Source: Propionivibrio soli
GTDB lineage: Bacteria; Pseudomonadota; Gammaproteobacteria; Burkholderiales; Rhodocyclaceae
DNA: 64,000 bases
Direction of reading: 5' to 3'
Assembly: GCF_025770765.1 (NCBI RefSeq)
Contig: NZ_JANZKY010000017.1
Location: 1-64,000, forward strand
Part shown: positions 50,401-59,189 of the stretch, piece after piece
Position numbering within the stretch: the first letter of the stretch is position 1
Layout of the letters: the number at the start of each line of letters is the position of its first letter
The notes under the pieces: generated by a model
The model's input: the letters and a program-made list of their open reading frames with translations, nothing else
Database searches by the model: none
Told to the model about the DNA's origin: nothing
Made by a program: the position numbers and the translations under genes

Positions 50401-50678
50401 TTGATTCCCAGGAGGGTGGTGGCGTAATCGAGCCCGGCCTGCTTGAACGCCTCCGGCGGCGCCAGCTTTGCCGTCATACCGGATAATTCTTCCCGCGTCG
50501 CGGTTACTTCGATTTCCGCTCGTAAAGGCTGCCCGAGCGCCGAAAATACGACGATTCTCCCCAAACCAGCTGCGTTTGCGGCCGAGGGCATCCCTGTCAG
50601 TGCGAGACAGGAAGCCACGGCCATAACCGAGGTACGTAAGCGAAGGAATTTTTGTGCTTGATATGTTTTATTAGCCAC
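47430..50678 (-). CDS. fimV: FimV-family pilus/polarity protein
   Basis: The product is about 1082 residues from GTG 50678 (MANKTYQAQKFLRLRTSV); a TTG at 50699 is an alternative. In order: signal peptide (ending near AANAAGL), the FimV N-terminal domain (LGRIVVFSALGQPLRAEIEV), a LysM peptidoglycan-binding motif (TWTVKSGDTLRKIATQT, about residues 225-245), a coiled coil, a long Pro/Ala/Glu linker, one membrane segment (LLLGGAAVVLALGGALVV), a large acidic cytoplasmic region with TPR-like repeats, and the C-terminal FimV domain (LDLAKAYEEMGDLEGARELL). It is a hub for type IV pili, twitching and cyclic AMP. A 13-C run (bases 49390-49402) encodes prolines in the linker. A terminator follows. Confidence 0.95.
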   Translation of the reverse strand: MANKTYQAQKFLRLRTSVMAVASCLALTGMPSAANAAGLGRIVVFSALGQPLRAEIEVTATREELSGMTAKLAPPEAFKQAGLDYATTLLGIKFNLEKRPNGQPVLKLSSDRPINDPFVDMLMELNWSTGRLVREYTFLLDPPEVAAKNAAPVASATVAPTAPTGATGKAPVPSARSSGIDDEVREKALARLRSRESAPAPQAAQPAAPAQPTPKAAESSAESHDTWTVKSGDTLRKIATQTKPEGVSLDQMLVGLLRANEDAFDGGNMNRLKSGKILSVPPKPTVESLPEAEARSVVVAQSSDWNNYRRKLAATAAQTPVQETPAGQESAGKITAKVDDKAAPTTEPKDQLKVSKTITAGGKGGAAAKASEEDIVARDKAIKEANERVAALEKNVADLQKLLELKNQNLAELQKQAAAQQAAPVAPPPPKPEVAPQPAAKAEAPAVPAPAPTPPPAAEKPSEPATPESKPEVKPEAPAPAPAAATEMPAAPPVPAKPKPAAPPPPPPPEPSIVDDLLDNPLLLGGAAVVLALGGALVVARRRRAGKEEAPIDLSSTLAPQSASLAANSVFRSTGGQSVDTSSHTPVQTDFSQAGPGSIDTDEVDPVAEADVYMAYGRDAQAEEILVEARQKDPKRYAIHLKLLEIYAGRKDVKQFEALATELYGETAGVGADWEKAAAMGAKLDPGNPLFKGAKIGADAFDADATVVVSPQSMKNTVTMPGELSRLAGAAGVAAAVSAAEPSPVPAPVAAAAAPAAEVPDLNTLDFDLGPNEGTVSTPAAKPAPQQQLREEPVKAAEPAPLDFDLGLNAAPPAPAKAEPAASAAKKDQTTTDFDFKLPDLQAATTSQPGPVGTSSALDFDLGNEPHLGAVATHPLGLGAETAKAEPSSVAPAVPADEEGVEFDVSLTESTFLGRSEPGSTPYDMSMIDLDLGESAPQKPVDKQPEPAVVPAAKPVVDRAEQPFDEAQVSTAVNPDFMTEQAETVFNPQFAAEPEDLLPPQDFSVSSSSQTKAPEPATAQEEMLPEFEISANEEVATKLDLAKAYEEMGDLEGARELLQEVMKEGDGTQREKAQAILAKIGE
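49390..49402 (-). repeat. Homopolymer of 13 G (C on the coding strand) inside fimV
   Basis: Thirteen consecutive G bases on the plus strand lie in the proline-rich linker of fimV. The frame is open through it as written. A one-base slip would frameshift the protein just before the C-terminal two-thirds, which is the hallmark of a contingency tract, but also of base-calling error. Confidence 0.9.
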
Positions 50679-50763
50679 GGCGCCACCCTGAGCGTCCAAA
50701 CCGGAATTATTAAAATAACATCATGGAGTTAGCCATGCAAGCTAAACTTGCTTGTGATGTGGG

Positions 50764-50795
50764 GTATCGAAACAACAAATGTGGTGTTTCGATAC
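50764..50795. promoter_or_regulatory. 11-bp inverted repeat between fimV and the asd terminator
   Basis: GTATCGAAACA (50764-50774) is mirrored exactly by TGTTTCGATAC (50785-50795) with a 10-base loop. It lies about 65-115 bases before the fimV start and directly after the asd terminator. It may be a fimV operator or an extra transcript-end structure. Confidence 0.5.
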
Positions 50796-50798
50796 AAC

Positions 50799-50828
50799 AA
50801 AAAGCCGGGGCCAAAACCCCGGCTTTTT
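50799..50828 (-). terminator. Intrinsic terminator after asd
   Basis: AAAAAGCCGGGG (50799-50810) pairs perfectly with CCCCGGCTTTTT (50817-50828), with a 6-base loop. It follows the asd stop by 16 bases on the minus strand and ends in a T run on both strands, so it separates asd from fimV. Confidence 0.9.
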
Positions 50829-50843
50829 GTTCATAAAACACAA

Positions 50844-51971
50844 TCACTTATCGATGAGTATGCGCAACATACGACGCAGAGGCTCGGCGGCACCCCACAA
50901 TAGTTGGTCGCCCACCGTAAAGGCTCCGAGGTATTCAGGTCCCATAGCAAGCTTGTGCAAGCGACCAACCGGCACGGTCAGCGTTCCGGTAACCGCCGCC
51001 GGCGTAAGTTCGCGTTCGGTGATTTCACGCTGATTCGGAACAACTTTGACCCATTGATTGCCTTGGGCAAGGATGTCGGACACTTCATCGATGGGAACGT
51101 CCTTCTTCAGTTTGATGGTCAAACCTTGCGAATGACAGCGCATGGCACCGATACGCACACAAATGCCGTCGATCGGAATACTGCCCGGCGTACGGAATGC
51201 CGGCCGCCCAAGAATCTTGTTGCACTCGGCACCGCCCTTCCACTCCTCTTTCGATTGCCCTCCCTCAACGGGAACGTCAATCCAGGGAATCAGGCTGCCA
51301 GCCAGCGCCGTGTTGCGAAAGTTCTTGGTCGGAAATGACGGAGCTCGCATCGTTTCCGATACCTTCCGGTCGATTTCAAGAATGGCCGAGGCGGGGTCAG
51401 CAAGATCGGTCTTCACCGCATCGTGCAACGCACCCATCTGGGCGATCAATTCCCGCATGTTTTGCGCGCCGGCGCCGGAGGCCGCTTGGTAGGTCATGGC
51501 CGAAACCCACTCGACCAGATCCTTATGGAACAGCCCGCCGAGGCCCATGAGCATCAGCGAAACGGTGCAGTTGCCGCCAATCCAGTTCTTACCGCCCTTG
51601 ACCAGCGCGTTCTTGATTACGTCGAGGTTGACGGGATCGAGAACGATCACCGCGTCTTTCTCCATGCGCAGCGAAGACGCGGCATCGATCCAGTGGCCAT
51701 TCCAGCCCGTAGCGCGCAGTTTCGGGAAGACCTCTTTGGTGTAGTCGCCGCCTTGGCACGTCACGACGACATCCATTTGTTTCAGAAGGTCGACGGACAT
51801 GGCGTCCTGAAGCACGCCACCGTCTTTGCCGCCCAGAGCCGGGCCAGTGCCGCCAATGGCGGAGGTCGAAAAGTAGACGGGATCGATATGATCGAAATCC
51901 CGTTCTTCCACCATGCGCTGCATGAGCACCGAACCGACCATGCCGCGCCATCCAACAAAACCGACCTTCAT
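50844..51971 (-). CDS. asd: Aspartate-semialdehyde dehydrogenase
   Basis: The product is 375 residues starting [20 protein letters not shown]; one ATG directly upstream and a TTG at 51989 are alternatives. The catalytic Cys is in [15 protein letters not shown], and the [19 protein letters not shown] region follows the gram-negative form. It makes aspartate semialdehyde for Lys, Met and Thr. It lies 43 bases after leuB and ends at a strong terminator. Confidence 0.96.
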   Translation of the reverse strand: MKVGFVGWRGMVGSVLMQRMVEERDFDHIDPVYFSTSAIGGTGPALGGKDGGVLQDAMSVDLLKQMDVVVTCQGGDYTKEVFPKLRATGWNGHWIDAASSLRMEKDAVIVLDPVNLDVIKNALVKGGKNWIGGNCTVSLMLMGLGGLFHKDLVEWVSAMTYQAASGAGAQNMRELIAQMGALHDAVKTDLADPASAILEIDRKVSETMRAPSFPTKNFRNTALAGSLIPWIDVPVEGGQSKEEWKGGAECNKILGRPAFRTPGSIPIDGICVRIGAMRCHSQGLTIKLKKDVPIDEVSDILAQGNQWVKVVPNQREITERELTPAAVTGTLTVPVGRLHKLAMGPEYLGAFTVGDQLLWGAAEPLRRMLRILIDK

Positions 51972-52014
51972 CATTTCAAGATTTCCCAATCAAGGAGTAA
52001 AAAACCTTGCCGCC

Positions 52015-53079
52015 TTACAAGGCGGCCAGCACCGCGTCGCCCATTTCACGCGTGCCCACTTTCTTCGTTCCCGGCTCGAAAATGTCGCCGGTACGGTAAC
52101 CCTCAGCGAGAACCTTCTTCACGGCGTTCTCGATACGTTGCGCCATATCTTCACGCGCAAACGTGTAACGCAGCATCATCGCCGCCGAAAGAATCGTCGC
52201 CAGCGGGTTAGCCAGCCCTTTCCCGGCGATGTCTGGCGCGGAGCCGTGGCAAGGCTCGTACATGCCTTTGTTGTTCTCGTCCAGCGAGGCCGACGGCAAC
52301 ATGCCGATCGAGCCTGTAAGCATTGATGCCTCGTCCGACAGGATGTCGCCAAACATGTTGCCGGTCACCATAACGTCGAATTGTTTCGGCGCCCGCACTA
52401 ACTGCATCGCCGCGTTATCGACCAGCATGTGCGTCAATTCGACGTCCGGATACTCCGGCGCCAGTTCGTTCATCACGTCACGCCAAAGTTGCGTCGTTTC
52501 GAGCACATTCATCTTGTCGACCGAACACACCTTGCGCTGACGCTTGCGCGCAGCTTCAAAAGCAACACGCCCGATGCGCCGGATTTCACTTTCCGAGTAG
52601 TGCATCGTATTGACGCCGACACGTTGCGATCTCCCGTCTACCAAACGCGTTTCAATACCTCTCGGTTGACCGAAATAGATATCGCCGGTGAGTTCACGCA
52701 CGATCAGGATGTCGAGACCCGCTACCACTTCGGGCTTAAGCGTCGAAGCGTTGGCCAGCTCTGGGTAGAGAACGGCCGGCCGCAGGTTGGCGAACAAGCC
52801 GAGCAGCTTACGGATGCCGAGCAGCCCACGTTCCGGGCGTTGTTCCCGCGGCAGCACGTCCCATTTCGGCCCGCCCACCGCGCCGAGCAGAACAGCATCG
52901 GCCTGTTGGGCGAGCTTTTGCGTCGCTTCCGGAAATGGGCTGCCCGTGGCATCAACGGCGCAACCGCCGAGGAGCGCTTCTTCCATTTCGAACTTGAGAT
53001 CAAGCGCTTTCAGCACACGCACCGCTTCGGCCATGATTTCCGGCCCGATCCCATCACCCGGCAAAACGCAAATCTTCAT
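52015..53079 (-). CDS. leuB: 3-isopropylmalate dehydrogenase
   Basis: The 354-residue NAD enzyme oxidises 3-isopropylmalate. Visible features are [20 protein letters not shown], the substrate-binding Arg set around [16 protein letters not shown] and [15 protein letters not shown], and the metal-binding Asp in [19 protein letters not shown]. leuC and leuD, which usually sit just upstream in this group, are absent here; an entericidin gene is 100 bases upstream. Confidence 0.97.
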   Translation of the reverse strand: MKICVLPGDGIGPEIMAEAVRVLKALDLKFEMEEALLGGCAVDATGSPFPEATQKLAQQADAVLLGAVGGPKWDVLPREQRPERGLLGIRKLLGLFANLRPAVLYPELANASTLKPEVVAGLDILIVRELTGDIYFGQPRGIETRLVDGRSQRVGVNTMHYSESEIRRIGRVAFEAARKRQRKVCSVDKMNVLETTQLWRDVMNELAPEYPDVELTHMLVDNAAMQLVRAPKQFDVMVTGNMFGDILSDEASMLTGSIGMLPSASLDENNKGMYEPCHGSAPDIAGKGLANPLATILSAAMMLRYTFAREDMAQRIENAVKKVLAEGYRTGDIFEPGTKKVGTREMGDAVLAAL

Positions 53080-53179
53080 TGTGGTTCCTTTGTGTTGTTC
53101 GGTACTTGTTGCAACTCGTTCAGGACGGACAGCCCGGACAAAAGGCCCCGACCGTCTTCCTCAATACGCACTTCCTCGC

Positions 53180-53311
53180 TTACTTGTTCGCCGCCCGCTC
53201 GATCGCCTGGCCGCCGCGCTCGATGTCACGCCCGACCCCCTGAATCGTGTTGCACGCAGCCAATGATGCGAGGCACAACATGACGCAAATAAAGGAAACG
53301 CCTTTTCTCAT
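53180..53311 (-). CDS. Entericidin A/B-family small lipoprotein
   Basis: This 43-residue protein starts at ATG 53311 (MRKGVSFICVMLCLASLAAC). The lipobox LAAC puts the lipidated Cys at residue 20, and the short mature peptide NTIQGVGRDIERGGQAIERAANK is typical of entericidin (ecnA/ecnB). In E. coli EcnA/B act as an antidote/toxin pair; single copies in Betaproteobacteria are usually found in the leuC-leuD interval. Here it is next to leuB, with no leuC or leuD. Confidence 0.88.
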   Translation of the reverse strand: MRKGVSFICVMLCLASLAACNTIQGVGRDIERGGQAIERAANK

Positions 53312-53501
53312 GTTTTTCGGTCTCCGCTGAAAAATGGAGTATTTGCATTGGCAGATCGGACCGCGATCGCTCACCCTTCATTACCGGCAGCATACCGCCG
53401 CCATGCCCCCCTAAACCGAAGGCATTCTCGGTACTGCCGGGCGACCGATTATCGCATGGTGCAGAAGGGCTGTCAGCTTGGACAAGCCTATGAAGAACAA
53501 G

Positions 53502-54341
53502 TCAATTGTTTCGTTGCGCCGCCTTGTACAGCGGATCGACGCGGTCGGCATAGACGCGCAGGTCGGCGATTCGCGACTCGTGAGATGGATGTGTCGAGAG
53601 CCATTGCGGAACACCATTACCGGAAGCGCGGGCCATCTTTTCCCAGAGCGAGATCGAAGCGTGCGGGTTATAACCAGCGCGTGCCACCAGTTCGATACCG
53701 ACGCGGTCCGCCTCTTGTTCCATAGCCCGCGAGTTCGGTCGCATGAACGCCAGATCACCCACCGTCCCGAGAACGTTCTGTCCAAGGCTCGGGTCGACGC
53801 CATAGTAAGAGCCGATCAGCACGCCACCAATGGCGGCCGCCACGTCCATTCCCGCTGCCTGGCCAGCCTTTTCACGTCCGTGCTCGCGCAGCGCATGCGC
53901 TATCTCGTGGCCCATCACAGCGGCCAACTCGTCGTCGCTGAGGCCCAACTGTTCCATGAGTGCCGTATACACGGCGATCTTGCCTCCCGGCATACACCAC
54001 GCGTTGAGTTCCTTCGACGTAATGACGTGGGTTTCCCAACGCCAGCTCGGCGCATCGGGACGGAAGACACCCGTCGTCGGAATCAACCGGCCCGCGATCG
54101 TCCGCACGCGCTGCACCTGAGCCGGATTGCGGTCGAGGAGCCCTTTCGCCCGCGCTTCGCCGATCGTCTGCGTATACGCCTTCTCCGCTGCCCGATTAAC
54201 TTCAGCAGCGGACACAAGCATGGTCTGTTGCCGATCGACACCGACCGCGCCTCCCGTCGTGGTGGTTGTGGTCGCGCATCCGGTAAGAAAGAGCGTCACA
54301 ATCAGCGCCAAGGCGCCATTTTTCATCGTTGGAGTTTTCAT
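53502..54341 (-). CDS. M48-family metalloprotease, lipoprotein
   Basis: The product is 279 residues from ATG 54341 (MKTPTMKNGALALIV), preceded by GAGGG; the much longer frame upstream is out of register with the MFS gene and rejected. The lipobox is LTGC, followed by a Thr-rich linker (ATTTTTTGGAV). The catalytic HEIAH is in VMGHEIAHALREHG near residue 156, with the third zinc ligand Glu in MEQEADRVGIEL. It is a periplasmic BepA/LoiP-type protease, probably acting in outer-membrane quality control. It lies 8 bases after the MFS gene. Confidence 0.92.
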   Translation of the reverse strand: MKTPTMKNGALALIVTLFLTGCATTTTTTGGAVGVDRQQTMLVSAAEVNRAAEKAYTQTIGEARAKGLLDRNPAQVQRVRTIAGRLIPTTGVFRPDAPSWRWETHVITSKELNAWCMPGGKIAVYTALMEQLGLSDDELAAVMGHEIAHALREHGREKAGQAAGMDVAAAIGGVLIGSYYGVDPSLGQNVLGTVGDLAFMRPNSRAMEQEADRVGIELVARAGYNPHASISLWEKMARASGNGVPQWLSTHPSHESRIADLRVYADRVDPLYKAAQRNN

Positions 54342-54349
54342 GGCATCCC

Positions 54350-55540
54350 TCATCGATTGGGTGTTGCATGGACAACGCCGGTTGCCGGCTGTTCGCTGAC
54401 ATCGCTCTTCTTGACGTAGCGAGCGACCAATAGAAACCCTATCAAAGCATAGACCGAGCTGAGCGCGAACGTCGCTTCGCCGCCGAGGCTTCCCCAAGTC
54501 CAGCCGCTCACGAGCCCACCCACCAGTCCTCCGGCCCCGAAGGACAGGCTCGAGTACAAGGCCTGCCCACGCGAACGGGTACTGTCCGGAAACCAGCGAT
54601 TGACGGCAGCGATGGCGGCGGCATGAAACGAACCGAAGGTCAGACCATGCAGGAGTTGCGCGAACACCAATATGGCGGGCAAATCCACCGCAGCACCGAT
54701 CATCACGAAGCGGACGACTGCCGCGCCGAGGCTGGCCAGCAGAATCACGCGCAGGTTGAATCGACGCATCAGGCGCGGCATGAAAAAGAACACGCCTATT
54801 TCGACGATGACGCCAATCGTCCACAACATGCCGACGGCCGATTTGCTGTACCCATGGTCGGACAGCAGGATCGAGTAAAAGATGTTCAGCGCCGCATGCG
54901 CCGCGTAGGCCGCGAAACACGCGACGAACAAAGCGAGAACTCTCGGTTGCCTGAGTATCTGCCCAACTGGCCGCCGCTCCGTTCCCGATACGTGGCCTTC
55001 GGCATCCGGGACGACAGCCGCGGAAGCGAAAATACACAACAACGAGCCGAGACCGATCCAGACGAGGCTGGCTATCGCCACCCGATCGAGCAAAGCGCCC
55101 GTCCCCAGGACGGCAACGACAAAGCCGATCGAGCCCCATACACGGATTCGGCTATAACGCGCAGGATTCTCGCGCAGATGGTCGAACGTCAATGTTTCGA
55201 CTAGCGGTAAAGCCGCGGCCCAACAGAACGAAAAAACGGACATCGCCGTCAGCACAGTCAGGAACGTATTGCTAAACAGGAAAGCGAAGAAAACGACAAG
55301 CGCCGCGGCGCTACTCGTTCGGACGATGAGAATCCGCTTCTGCAAGCGATCCGACAGACCGCCAGCAAGATAAGGCGCGAACAGACGCATCAATTGCATC
55401 TGCGACATCACCACACCGATGTCCCACGCCGATAAGGATAACGACTGGAGGTATAGCCCGAAATACGGGGAGAAGACGCCGATGAAGGCGAAATAGGAAA
55501 AGTAGTAGGCGGAAAGTCGCCAGTATGGGAGACGGTGCAT
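54350..55540 (-). CDS. MFS transporter (HcaT/PPP-like)
   Basis: The 396-residue protein has about 12 membrane helices and the MFS_1-like start MHRLPYWRLSAYYFSYFAFIGVFSPYFGLYL, with the loop motif GGLSDRLQKRILIV between helices 2 and 3. The overall pattern resembles the 3-phenylpropionate (HcaT) group, but the substrate is not predictable. It precedes the M48 gene by 8 bases and may be co-transcribed. Confidence 0.9.
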   Translation of the reverse strand: MHRLPYWRLSAYYFSYFAFIGVFSPYFGLYLQSLSLSAWDIGVVMSQMQLMRLFAPYLAGGLSDRLQKRILIVRTSSAAALVVFFAFLFSNTFLTVLTAMSVFSFCWAAALPLVETLTFDHLRENPARYSRIRVWGSIGFVVAVLGTGALLDRVAIASLVWIGLGSLLCIFASAAVVPDAEGHVSGTERRPVGQILRQPRVLALFVACFAAYAAHAALNIFYSILLSDHGYSKSAVGMLWTIGVIVEIGVFFFMPRLMRRFNLRVILLASLGAAVVRFVMIGAAVDLPAILVFAQLLHGLTFGSFHAAAIAAVNRWFPDSTRSRGQALYSSLSFGAGGLVGGLVSGWTWGSLGGEATFALSSVYALIGFLLVARYVKKSDVSEQPATGVVHATPNR

Positions 55541-55585
55541 CCGGAGATTCTACCGAATGCCCCCGCCCCGCCGAACAGAGAAGCG

Positions 55586-55837
55586 TCAGTTGCTGGTTCT
55601 ATGGGCTACCAGAATCCGATACATCTTGTCCTTGAGTTTCACGCGCATCTTCTTCATGTCTTCGATCGTGAAATCGTCGACCGGGATGTCTTCTTCTTCG
55701 AGGCGTTCCACTTGGTTGGTCAGGTTGTGATACTCGTCAAACATTTGACTGAACGTACTATCCGATGTTCTCAACGCTTGCATTACATCCAGAAATTCAG
55801 GGAACTCGCGGTGAAGCTCGTGATGCTCAATCTGCAT
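55586..55837 (-). CDS. DUF465 family protein (YdcH-like)
   Basis: This 83-residue protein is a short helical hairpin of the DUF465 type (MFDEYHNLTNQVERLEEEDIPVD, then EDMKKMRVKLKDKMYRIL). The family is widespread in Proteobacteria with no settled function. It is likely a separate transcript from the MFS gene, which starts 46 bases away. Confidence 0.88.
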   Translation of the reverse strand: MQIEHHELHREFPEFLDVMQALRTSDSTFSQMFDEYHNLTNQVERLEEEDIPVDDFTIEDMKKMRVKLKDKMYRILVAHRTSN

Positions 55838-56101
55838 GATCGTACCCTCACTCTGTAAATCTGGCCGGGCCGATGCACAGCCAGCGCGGTTGAAAAACGG
55901 CAGGCTAGATGAACGTCTGCGCGATTAATTTACCACCGCGCCGGGAAAGTGTTGACCCCCGTGATACTGCAATTTTGGTCAGTAAACAGGACAGCCGATA
56001 ACGGTTCTCAATGCCGCATGTGCAGGTTGGCAAACAGCACCAGACGAAGCCTCGGCCGACGCGGGTCGGCGCCGCGCGCAAAGCGCAGCGGCTCTTGGAA
56101 A

Positions 56102-57199
56102 TTAGCGCTGAGGCCGAAGGCGCGGCGTCGCGCACTCGACGTCGCCGCACTGCGCGCGATGCCGTAGTGCGTGATCGACAAGAACAAGCGCCAGCATGGC
56201 TTCGGCAATCGGAGTGGCGCGAATGCCGACGCAAGGATCGTGGCGTCCGTGGGTTTCGACGGTGATCGCATCGCCGGCCAGGTTTATTGAGCGGCGCGGC
56301 AGACGGATGCTCGATGTGGGCTTGATAGCCAAATCGACCACGATCTCCTGTCCGGTCGATATTCCACCGAGGACCCCGCCCGCGTTGTTCGAAAGGAAGC
56401 CGTCGGGTGTCATCTCGTCGCCATGCTCGCTACCCTTCTGCTCCACACTCGCGAAGCCCGCCCCGATCTCCACGCCTTTGACGGCATTGATGCCCATCAT
56501 GGCGTAAGCGATCTCGGCGTCCAGCCGATCATAAACGGGTTCTCCCCAACCGGGCGGCACTCCAGTGGCGGTTACGCGAATACGCGCACCGATCGAGTCA
56601 CCCGATTTGCGTAGCGCATCCATGTAGGCTTCAAGCTCGGGGACTACCGCGGCGTTCGGGGCAAAGAACGGGTTGGCAGAAATGGCGTCGGCGTCGACAA
56701 ACGGGATGGCGATCGGGCCGAGCTGGCTCATCCAACCGCGGATCGCCACACCGTAGCGCTCCTTCAACCATTTGCGGGCGATCGCACCCGCCGCGACGCG
56801 GACAGCCGTCTCGCGCGCCGACGACCGCCCGCCGCCACGGTAATCGCGAAATCCGTATTTTTGTGTATAGGCATAATCCGCATGCCCAGGCCTGAACGTC
56901 TCGGCGATATTGCCGTAATCCTTGCTGCGCTGATCCTGGTTACGGATGAGCAACGCGATCGGGGTTCCCGTGGTTCGCCCATCGAAAACGCCAGAGAGAA
57001 TCTCAACCGTATCCGGTTCACGGCGTTGCGTGACATGGCGGGACGTGCCGGGCTTGCGGCGATCGAGTTCGGCCTGAATATCGGCGGCATCGAGCTCGAG
57101 ACCGGGAGGACAGCCGTCGACGACGCACCCGATGGCCGGGCCGTGGGACTCGCCGAACGACGTAACGGCGAAAAGAGTTCCGAAGGTATTGCCAGACAT
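56102..57199 (-). CDS. aroC: Chorismate synthase
   Basis: The 365-residue enzyme eliminates phosphate from EPSP using reduced FMN. It starts [20 protein letters not shown] and has the family motifs [20 protein letters not shown] and [18 protein letters not shown], plus [19 protein letters not shown] at the end. The length is normal. It lies downstream of, and divergent from, the small basic gene at 57267. The 264 bases between its end and the DUF465 gene hold nothing recognisable. Confidence 0.97.
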   Translation of the reverse strand: MSGNTFGTLFAVTSFGESHGPAIGCVVDGCPPGLELDAADIQAELDRRKPGTSRHVTQRREPDTVEILSGVFDGRTTGTPIALLIRNQDQRSKDYGNIAETFRPGHADYAYTQKYGFRDYRGGGRSSARETAVRVAAGAIARKWLKERYGVAIRGWMSQLGPIAIPFVDADAISANPFFAPNAAVVPELEAYMDALRKSGDSIGARIRVTATGVPPGWGEPVYDRLDAEIAYAMMGINAVKGVEIGAGFASVEQKGSEHGDEMTPDGFLSNNAGGVLGGISTGQEIVVDLAIKPTSSIRLPRRSINLAGDAITVETHGRHDPCVGIRATPIAEAMLALVLVDHALRHRAQCGDVECATPRLRPQR

Positions 57200-57266
57200 G
57201 GGTTTCCCGGGGCGTTAGAATCGGGCGAAAAGTCTACCATAGGCATTTTCGCCGCTTTTCGCGCCA

Positions 57267-57437
57267 TGAACGATCGCCCCAGAAAACCAGCCAAGCCCGG
57301 CCGACCGCAACCGAAGCAGGTCGGCACGTCCACTGCCCCGACGGCCTCGAACGCGCTGTTGCAGGCGGGGAGCCGCTGGCAGCGAGCGGTGCGCTATGGC
57401 TGGGACAAGGGCGGCTCGCACGGAGGTCGAAAGTAGC
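57267..57437 (+). CDS. Small basic protein, uncertain
   Basis: A 56-residue frame starts at ATG 57267 (MNDRPRKPAKPGRPQPKQVG) and ends at a strong terminator. It is basic (PKPGRPQPK, GGSHGGRK) and has GC-rich third codon positions like real genes here. It is divergent from aroC. No family is recognised and no clear ribosome-binding site is seen, so it may be spurious. Confidence 0.45.
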
Positions 57438-57461
57438 TACCCGCACCCTGCACCACAAAAG

Positions 57462-57486
57462 AAACGGCCGCTCAGCGCGGCCGTTT
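57462..57486. terminator. Bidirectional terminator between the small gene and the DegP-like gene
   Basis: AAACGGCCGC (57462-57471) and GCGGCCGTTT (57477-57486) form a perfect 10-bp stem with a 5-base loop. It lies 25 bases after the small plus-strand frame and 20 bases after the protease stop on the minus strand. The T run is short. Confidence 0.7.
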
Positions 57487-57505
57487 GTACTGGTCGATCC
57501 GCAAG

Positions 57506-59014
57506 TTAACCGACGTCCACCGGAACGAAGAGTTGGGCGTCGTCGCGTTGGATCAGCAACGCCACGCGCTTGTTCGCCTTGCTGATCAGAGCCCGCAACT
57601 GTTCGACGCTCGTTACCGGTTCCCCGTTCACCGAGAGGATGATGTCCCCCGGACGGATACCAGCGCGCGCCGCCGAACCCGACGCGTTCTGCACCAACAG
57701 GCCGGACCGCAAATCCGCCTGACGACGCTCCTGGGCAGTCAGCGGACGTACGGCGAGACCAAGGCGCCCCTGGTCGGCGCTGTTGCTTCCTTCCGTGGCC
57801 GAGGCCGTCGTTTCCTTCTGCGCACCGACCTTCACCTCGACATCGCGCGTATTGCCCTTGCGCCAGACCTGCAGTTTCACCGATTCGCCAGGGCGAACGT
57901 CACCGATCAACGGCGGGAGTTCTGAAGAACTGGTCACTTCCTTGCCGTCCACACCGAGGATGACGTCGCCTGGTTGCAACCCGGCCTTCGCCGCCGGACT
58001 ACCTTCTTCCACGGACGAAATCAGCGCCCCGCCCGCCTTCTTGATGCCAAACGATTCGGCGAGCGACTGGTTCAATTCCTGAATCGCCACGCCAAGGCGG
58101 CCGCGCTGGACCTTGCCGAATTTGACGATCTGTTGCTCCACCTTGACCGCGATCTCGATCGGAATCGCGAACGACAGGCCCTGATAGCCGCCGGTACGAC
58201 TATAAATCTGCGAGTTGATACCGATCACCTCACCCGCCATGTTAAACAGCGGGCCGCCGGAATTCCCTGGGTTCACGGCCACGTCGGTCTGGATGAACGA
58301 CACGTAGTTGTCGTCCGGCAGCGAGCGCGATTTCGCCGAAACGATGCCGGCAGTGGCGCTGTTCTCGAAGCCGAACGGCGAGCCGATCGCCAATACCCAT
58401 TCGCCGACGCGCGTGTTCGCCGTACTGCCGATCTTCAACGTCGGCAGATTACGTGCGTCGATCTTGAGCACCGCGACGTCGGTGGCTTTATCGGAGCCGA
58501 GCACCTTGGCTTTGAACTCGCGCTTATCGACGAGCTTGACCATCACCTCGTCGGCACCTTCCACGACGTGCGCGTTGGTCAGGATGACGCCGTCTTCACG
58601 CAGGATGAAGCCGGACCCTTGCCCACGAATACGGCGTTCTCCGCCACCTTGGCCCTGTTGCGGAATGCCGAAATGGCGGAAGAACTCATAAAAGGGGTCG
58701 CTCGGATCCAATTGCGGGAAATCAGGAGAACCTTGGTTTTTCGCCGTACCCGATACGCTGATGTTGACCACGGCCGGGCCATTGCGGGCAACAATCGCGC
58801 TCATGTCGGGCAAGGGAGCCGGCGCGCCCGTACTTGCCGCCGCGGACGCGGGGGGAGCCGGCACGGCCGGTTGCGGCGCTGAAGCTGTGGGTTGCAACGC
58901 GGCGGCGCGAGCCGACCAGTGCTGCGCATACTCGTCGCTGAACGAATAGGCGCCGGCGATGGCCGCCGTAACGACGGCGGCAATAACGCTTCGTTTGAGT
59001 GTCTTTGAAGTCAT
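57506..59014 (-). CDS. DegP/HtrA-type periplasmic serine protease
   Basis: The product is 502 residues from ATG 59014 with AAGGAG upstream (MTSKTLKRSVIAAVVTAAI). A membrane anchor or uncleaved signal (residues about 9-25) precedes an Ala/Pro-rich linker and a trypsin domain with His149 (TNAHVV), Asp179 (ATDVAVL) and Ser252 (NPGNSGGPLF). Two PDZ domains follow (about residues 310-400 and 430-500). It degrades or refolds misfolded envelope proteins. The neighbouring two-component pair downstream may or may not control it. Confidence 0.95.
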   Translation of the reverse strand: MTSKTLKRSVIAAVVTAAIAGAYSFSDEYAQHWSARAAALQPTASAPQPAVPAPPASAAASTGAPAPLPDMSAIVARNGPAVVNISVSGTAKNQGSPDFPQLDPSDPFYEFFRHFGIPQQGQGGGERRIRGQGSGFILREDGVILTNAHVVEGADEVMVKLVDKREFKAKVLGSDKATDVAVLKIDARNLPTLKIGSTANTRVGEWVLAIGSPFGFENSATAGIVSAKSRSLPDDNYVSFIQTDVAVNPGNSGGPLFNMAGEVIGINSQIYSRTGGYQGLSFAIPIEIAVKVEQQIVKFGKVQRGRLGVAIQELNQSLAESFGIKKAGGALISSVEEGSPAAKAGLQPGDVILGVDGKEVTSSSELPPLIGDVRPGESVKLQVWRKGNTRDVEVKVGAQKETTASATEGSNSADQGRLGLAVRPLTAQERRQADLRSGLLVQNASGSAARAGIRPGDIILSVNGEPVTSVEQLRALISKANKRVALLIQRDDAQLFVPVDVG

Positions 59015-59189
59015 TGTCGCTCTCCTTTTGGTCAAATAATGCAGCGATATCGCTTGCGATGAGGCAGATCGTACGACGCCGACACTTAAAATCGACTTAA
59101 GAAACGCTGGCAAGTTGCGCTCCGGCCCCAACCTTTTTCGAAGAGCAAGCATCGGCTTCGCAACCGATGCCTGGAGACGAGCAAACGAC

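Noticed and set aside
47430-50678. fimV as a pseudogene because of the long homopolymer
   Set aside because: The frame is open from start to the C-terminal FimV domain as written, so there is no evidence of inactivation in this sequence.
53502-55139. Extension of the M48 protease frame to a 545-residue protein
   Set aside because: The extra part is out of frame with the MFS transporter it covers. The lipoprotein start at 54341 with its ribosome site explains the gene.
55838-56101. A small gene between DUF465 and aroC
   Set aside because: Frames there are short, lack ribosome sites and overlap aroC in antisense.
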